Assembly: GCA_026785815.1 (NCBI GenBank) | Contig: JAJAZH010000455.1 | Location: 1 to 10,014 of the forward strand | Source: Ramlibacter sp. | Lineage (GTDB): Bacteria > Pseudomonadota > Gammaproteobacteria > Burkholderiales > Burkholderiaceae_C | Reading direction: 5' to 3' | Length of the DNA stretch: 10,014 nucleotides | Shown: piece after piece, positions 9,706 through 10,014 of the stretch | How positions within the stretch are numbered: the stretch's first letter is position 1 | Layout: every line of letters begins with the position of its first letter | Translations under genes and position numbers: made by a program | Notes under the pieces: generated by a model | Databases searched by the model: none | The model's input: the letters and a program-made list of their open reading frames with translations, nothing else | What the model was told of the DNA's origin: nothing

Positions 9706-9759
9706 GTCATCCCGGGCTTGCCCCGGGATCCATGCATTGCGGGGCCAGCCCGCAATGAC
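9706..9759. repeat. REP-like double-hairpin palindromic unit between sucB and lpdA
   Basis: A 54-bp unit bounded by the inverted repeat GTCAT (9706-9710) and ATGAC (9755-9759). It contains two perfect hairpins: ATCCCGGG (9709-9716) with CCCGGGAT (9722-9729) around a 5-nt loop, and CATTGCGGG (9735-9743) with CCCGCAATG (9749-9757) around another 5-nt loop. Two hairpins with short loops inside a terminal inverted repeat, placed in a spacer, are the hallmark of REP or small MITE-like dispersed elements; motifs like CCCGGGCTTG...CCCGGGAT recur in many proteobacterial genomes (general knowledge). No T-run follows, so it is not a standard terminator. Only one copy lies in this window, so genomic repetitiveness is inferred. 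Confidence 0.65.
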
Positions 9760-9773
9760 AAACCGGAAACACT

Positions 9774-10014
9774 ATGAGCAAGCAATTCGACGTGGTCGTC
9801 ATCGGCGCCGGTCCTGGTGGCTACATTGCCGCCATCCGCGCCGCCCAACTGGGCTTCAGCGTGGCCTGCATCGACGAGTGGAAGAACGCCAAGGGCGGCC
9901 CGGCGCCCGGCGGAACCTGCACCAACGTCGGCTGCATTCCGTCCAAGGCGCTGCTCGACTCGTCGCATCATTTTCATGACGCGGTCAAGCATTTTTCCGC
10001 CCATGGCATCAGTG
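9774..10014 (+). CDS. lpdA: Dihydrolipoyl dehydrogenase (E3), N-terminal part (3' truncated by window end)
   Basis: The first 80 codons of the flavoprotein that reoxidises the dihydrolipoyl group of E2 with NAD+, completing the 2-oxoglutarate dehydrogenase complex. The N-terminus shows the FAD-binding beta-alpha-beta fold QFDVVVIGAGPGGYIAAIRAAQ (glycine motif at residues 11-16) and the redox disulphide motif GGTCTNVGCIPSKALL with Cys49 and Cys54 in the normal CxxxxC spacing. Between them is an extended loop, DEWKNAKGGPAPGG (34-47), of the type I associate with E3 proteins encoded beside sucAB in betaproteobacteria. Weak GGAA at 9765-9768 lies 5 nt before the ATG. The gene is 75 nt after sucB, with the palindromic repeat in between. 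The NAD and dimerisation domains lie outside the window. No frameshift is seen in the visible part. Confidence 0.95.
   Translation, partial: MSKQFDVVVIGAGPGGYIAAIRAAQLGFSVACIDEWKNAKGGPAPGGTCTNVGCIPSKALLDSSHHFHDAVKHFSAHGIS

Noticed and set aside
9695..9979. Small + strand open frame starting in the sucB-lpdA spacer
   Set aside because: Its N-terminus merely translates the palindromic repeat (SSRACPGIHA-like artefact) and the rest is lpdA in the wrong frame.
8727..10004. Minus-strand open frame of 425 codons antisense to sucB and lpdA
   Set aside because: It runs opposite the catalytic domain of E2o and the E3 N-terminus, shows no family resemblance and has low-complexity composition.

Overview
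The window is high-GC, tightly packed bacterial chromosome. The E1o protein carries an N-terminus and active-site blocks of the kind I associate with Burkholderiales. The sucA-sucB-lpdA order and the form of the dihydrolipoyl dehydrogenase N-terminus also fit a betaproteobacterium, most likely of the Comamonadaceae or a close relative. This placement rests on recalled family resemblance, not on a search.

Region 1 (1-3935, + strand) looks like one transcription unit of four genes: the 3' part of a TetR-type regulator, an isochorismatase-like cysteine hydrolase that overlaps it by 11 nt, an AcuI/YhdH-type acrylyl-CoA reductase 15 nt further on, and a PrpE-type propionate-CoA ligase 20 nt after that. 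The last two enzymes could form a short route: CoA activation of propionate or acrylate, then reduction of acrylyl-CoA to propionyl-CoA. Any regulatory link to the TetR gene is inferred from position only.

Region 2 (3932-5245, - strand) is a single gene for a TPR-repeat protein fused to a class I SAM-dependent methyltransferase of unknown substrate. It converges on prpE so tightly that the two stop codons overlap. A 195-bp divergent spacer (5246-5440) separates its start from sucA.

Region 3 (5441-10014, + strand) is the 2-oxoglutarate dehydrogenase operon: sucA (E1o), sucB (E2o) and the first 80 codons of lpdA (E3). Together these convert 2-oxoglutarate, CoA and NAD+ to succinyl-CoA, CO2 and NADH in the TCA cycle. 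Propionyl-CoA made in region 1 also commonly feeds the TCA cycle, but no propionyl-CoA catabolic genes are visible here.

The gene content is conventional. The less ordinary signals lie between genes: a 54-bp double-hairpin palindromic repeat between sucB and lpdA, a pair of strong hairpins filling the sucA-sucB spacer, and a small stem that covers the sucA Shine-Dalgarno. I found no CRISPR array, tRNA, rRNA, insertion sequence, or defence or phage gene. I see no convincing undescribed system.
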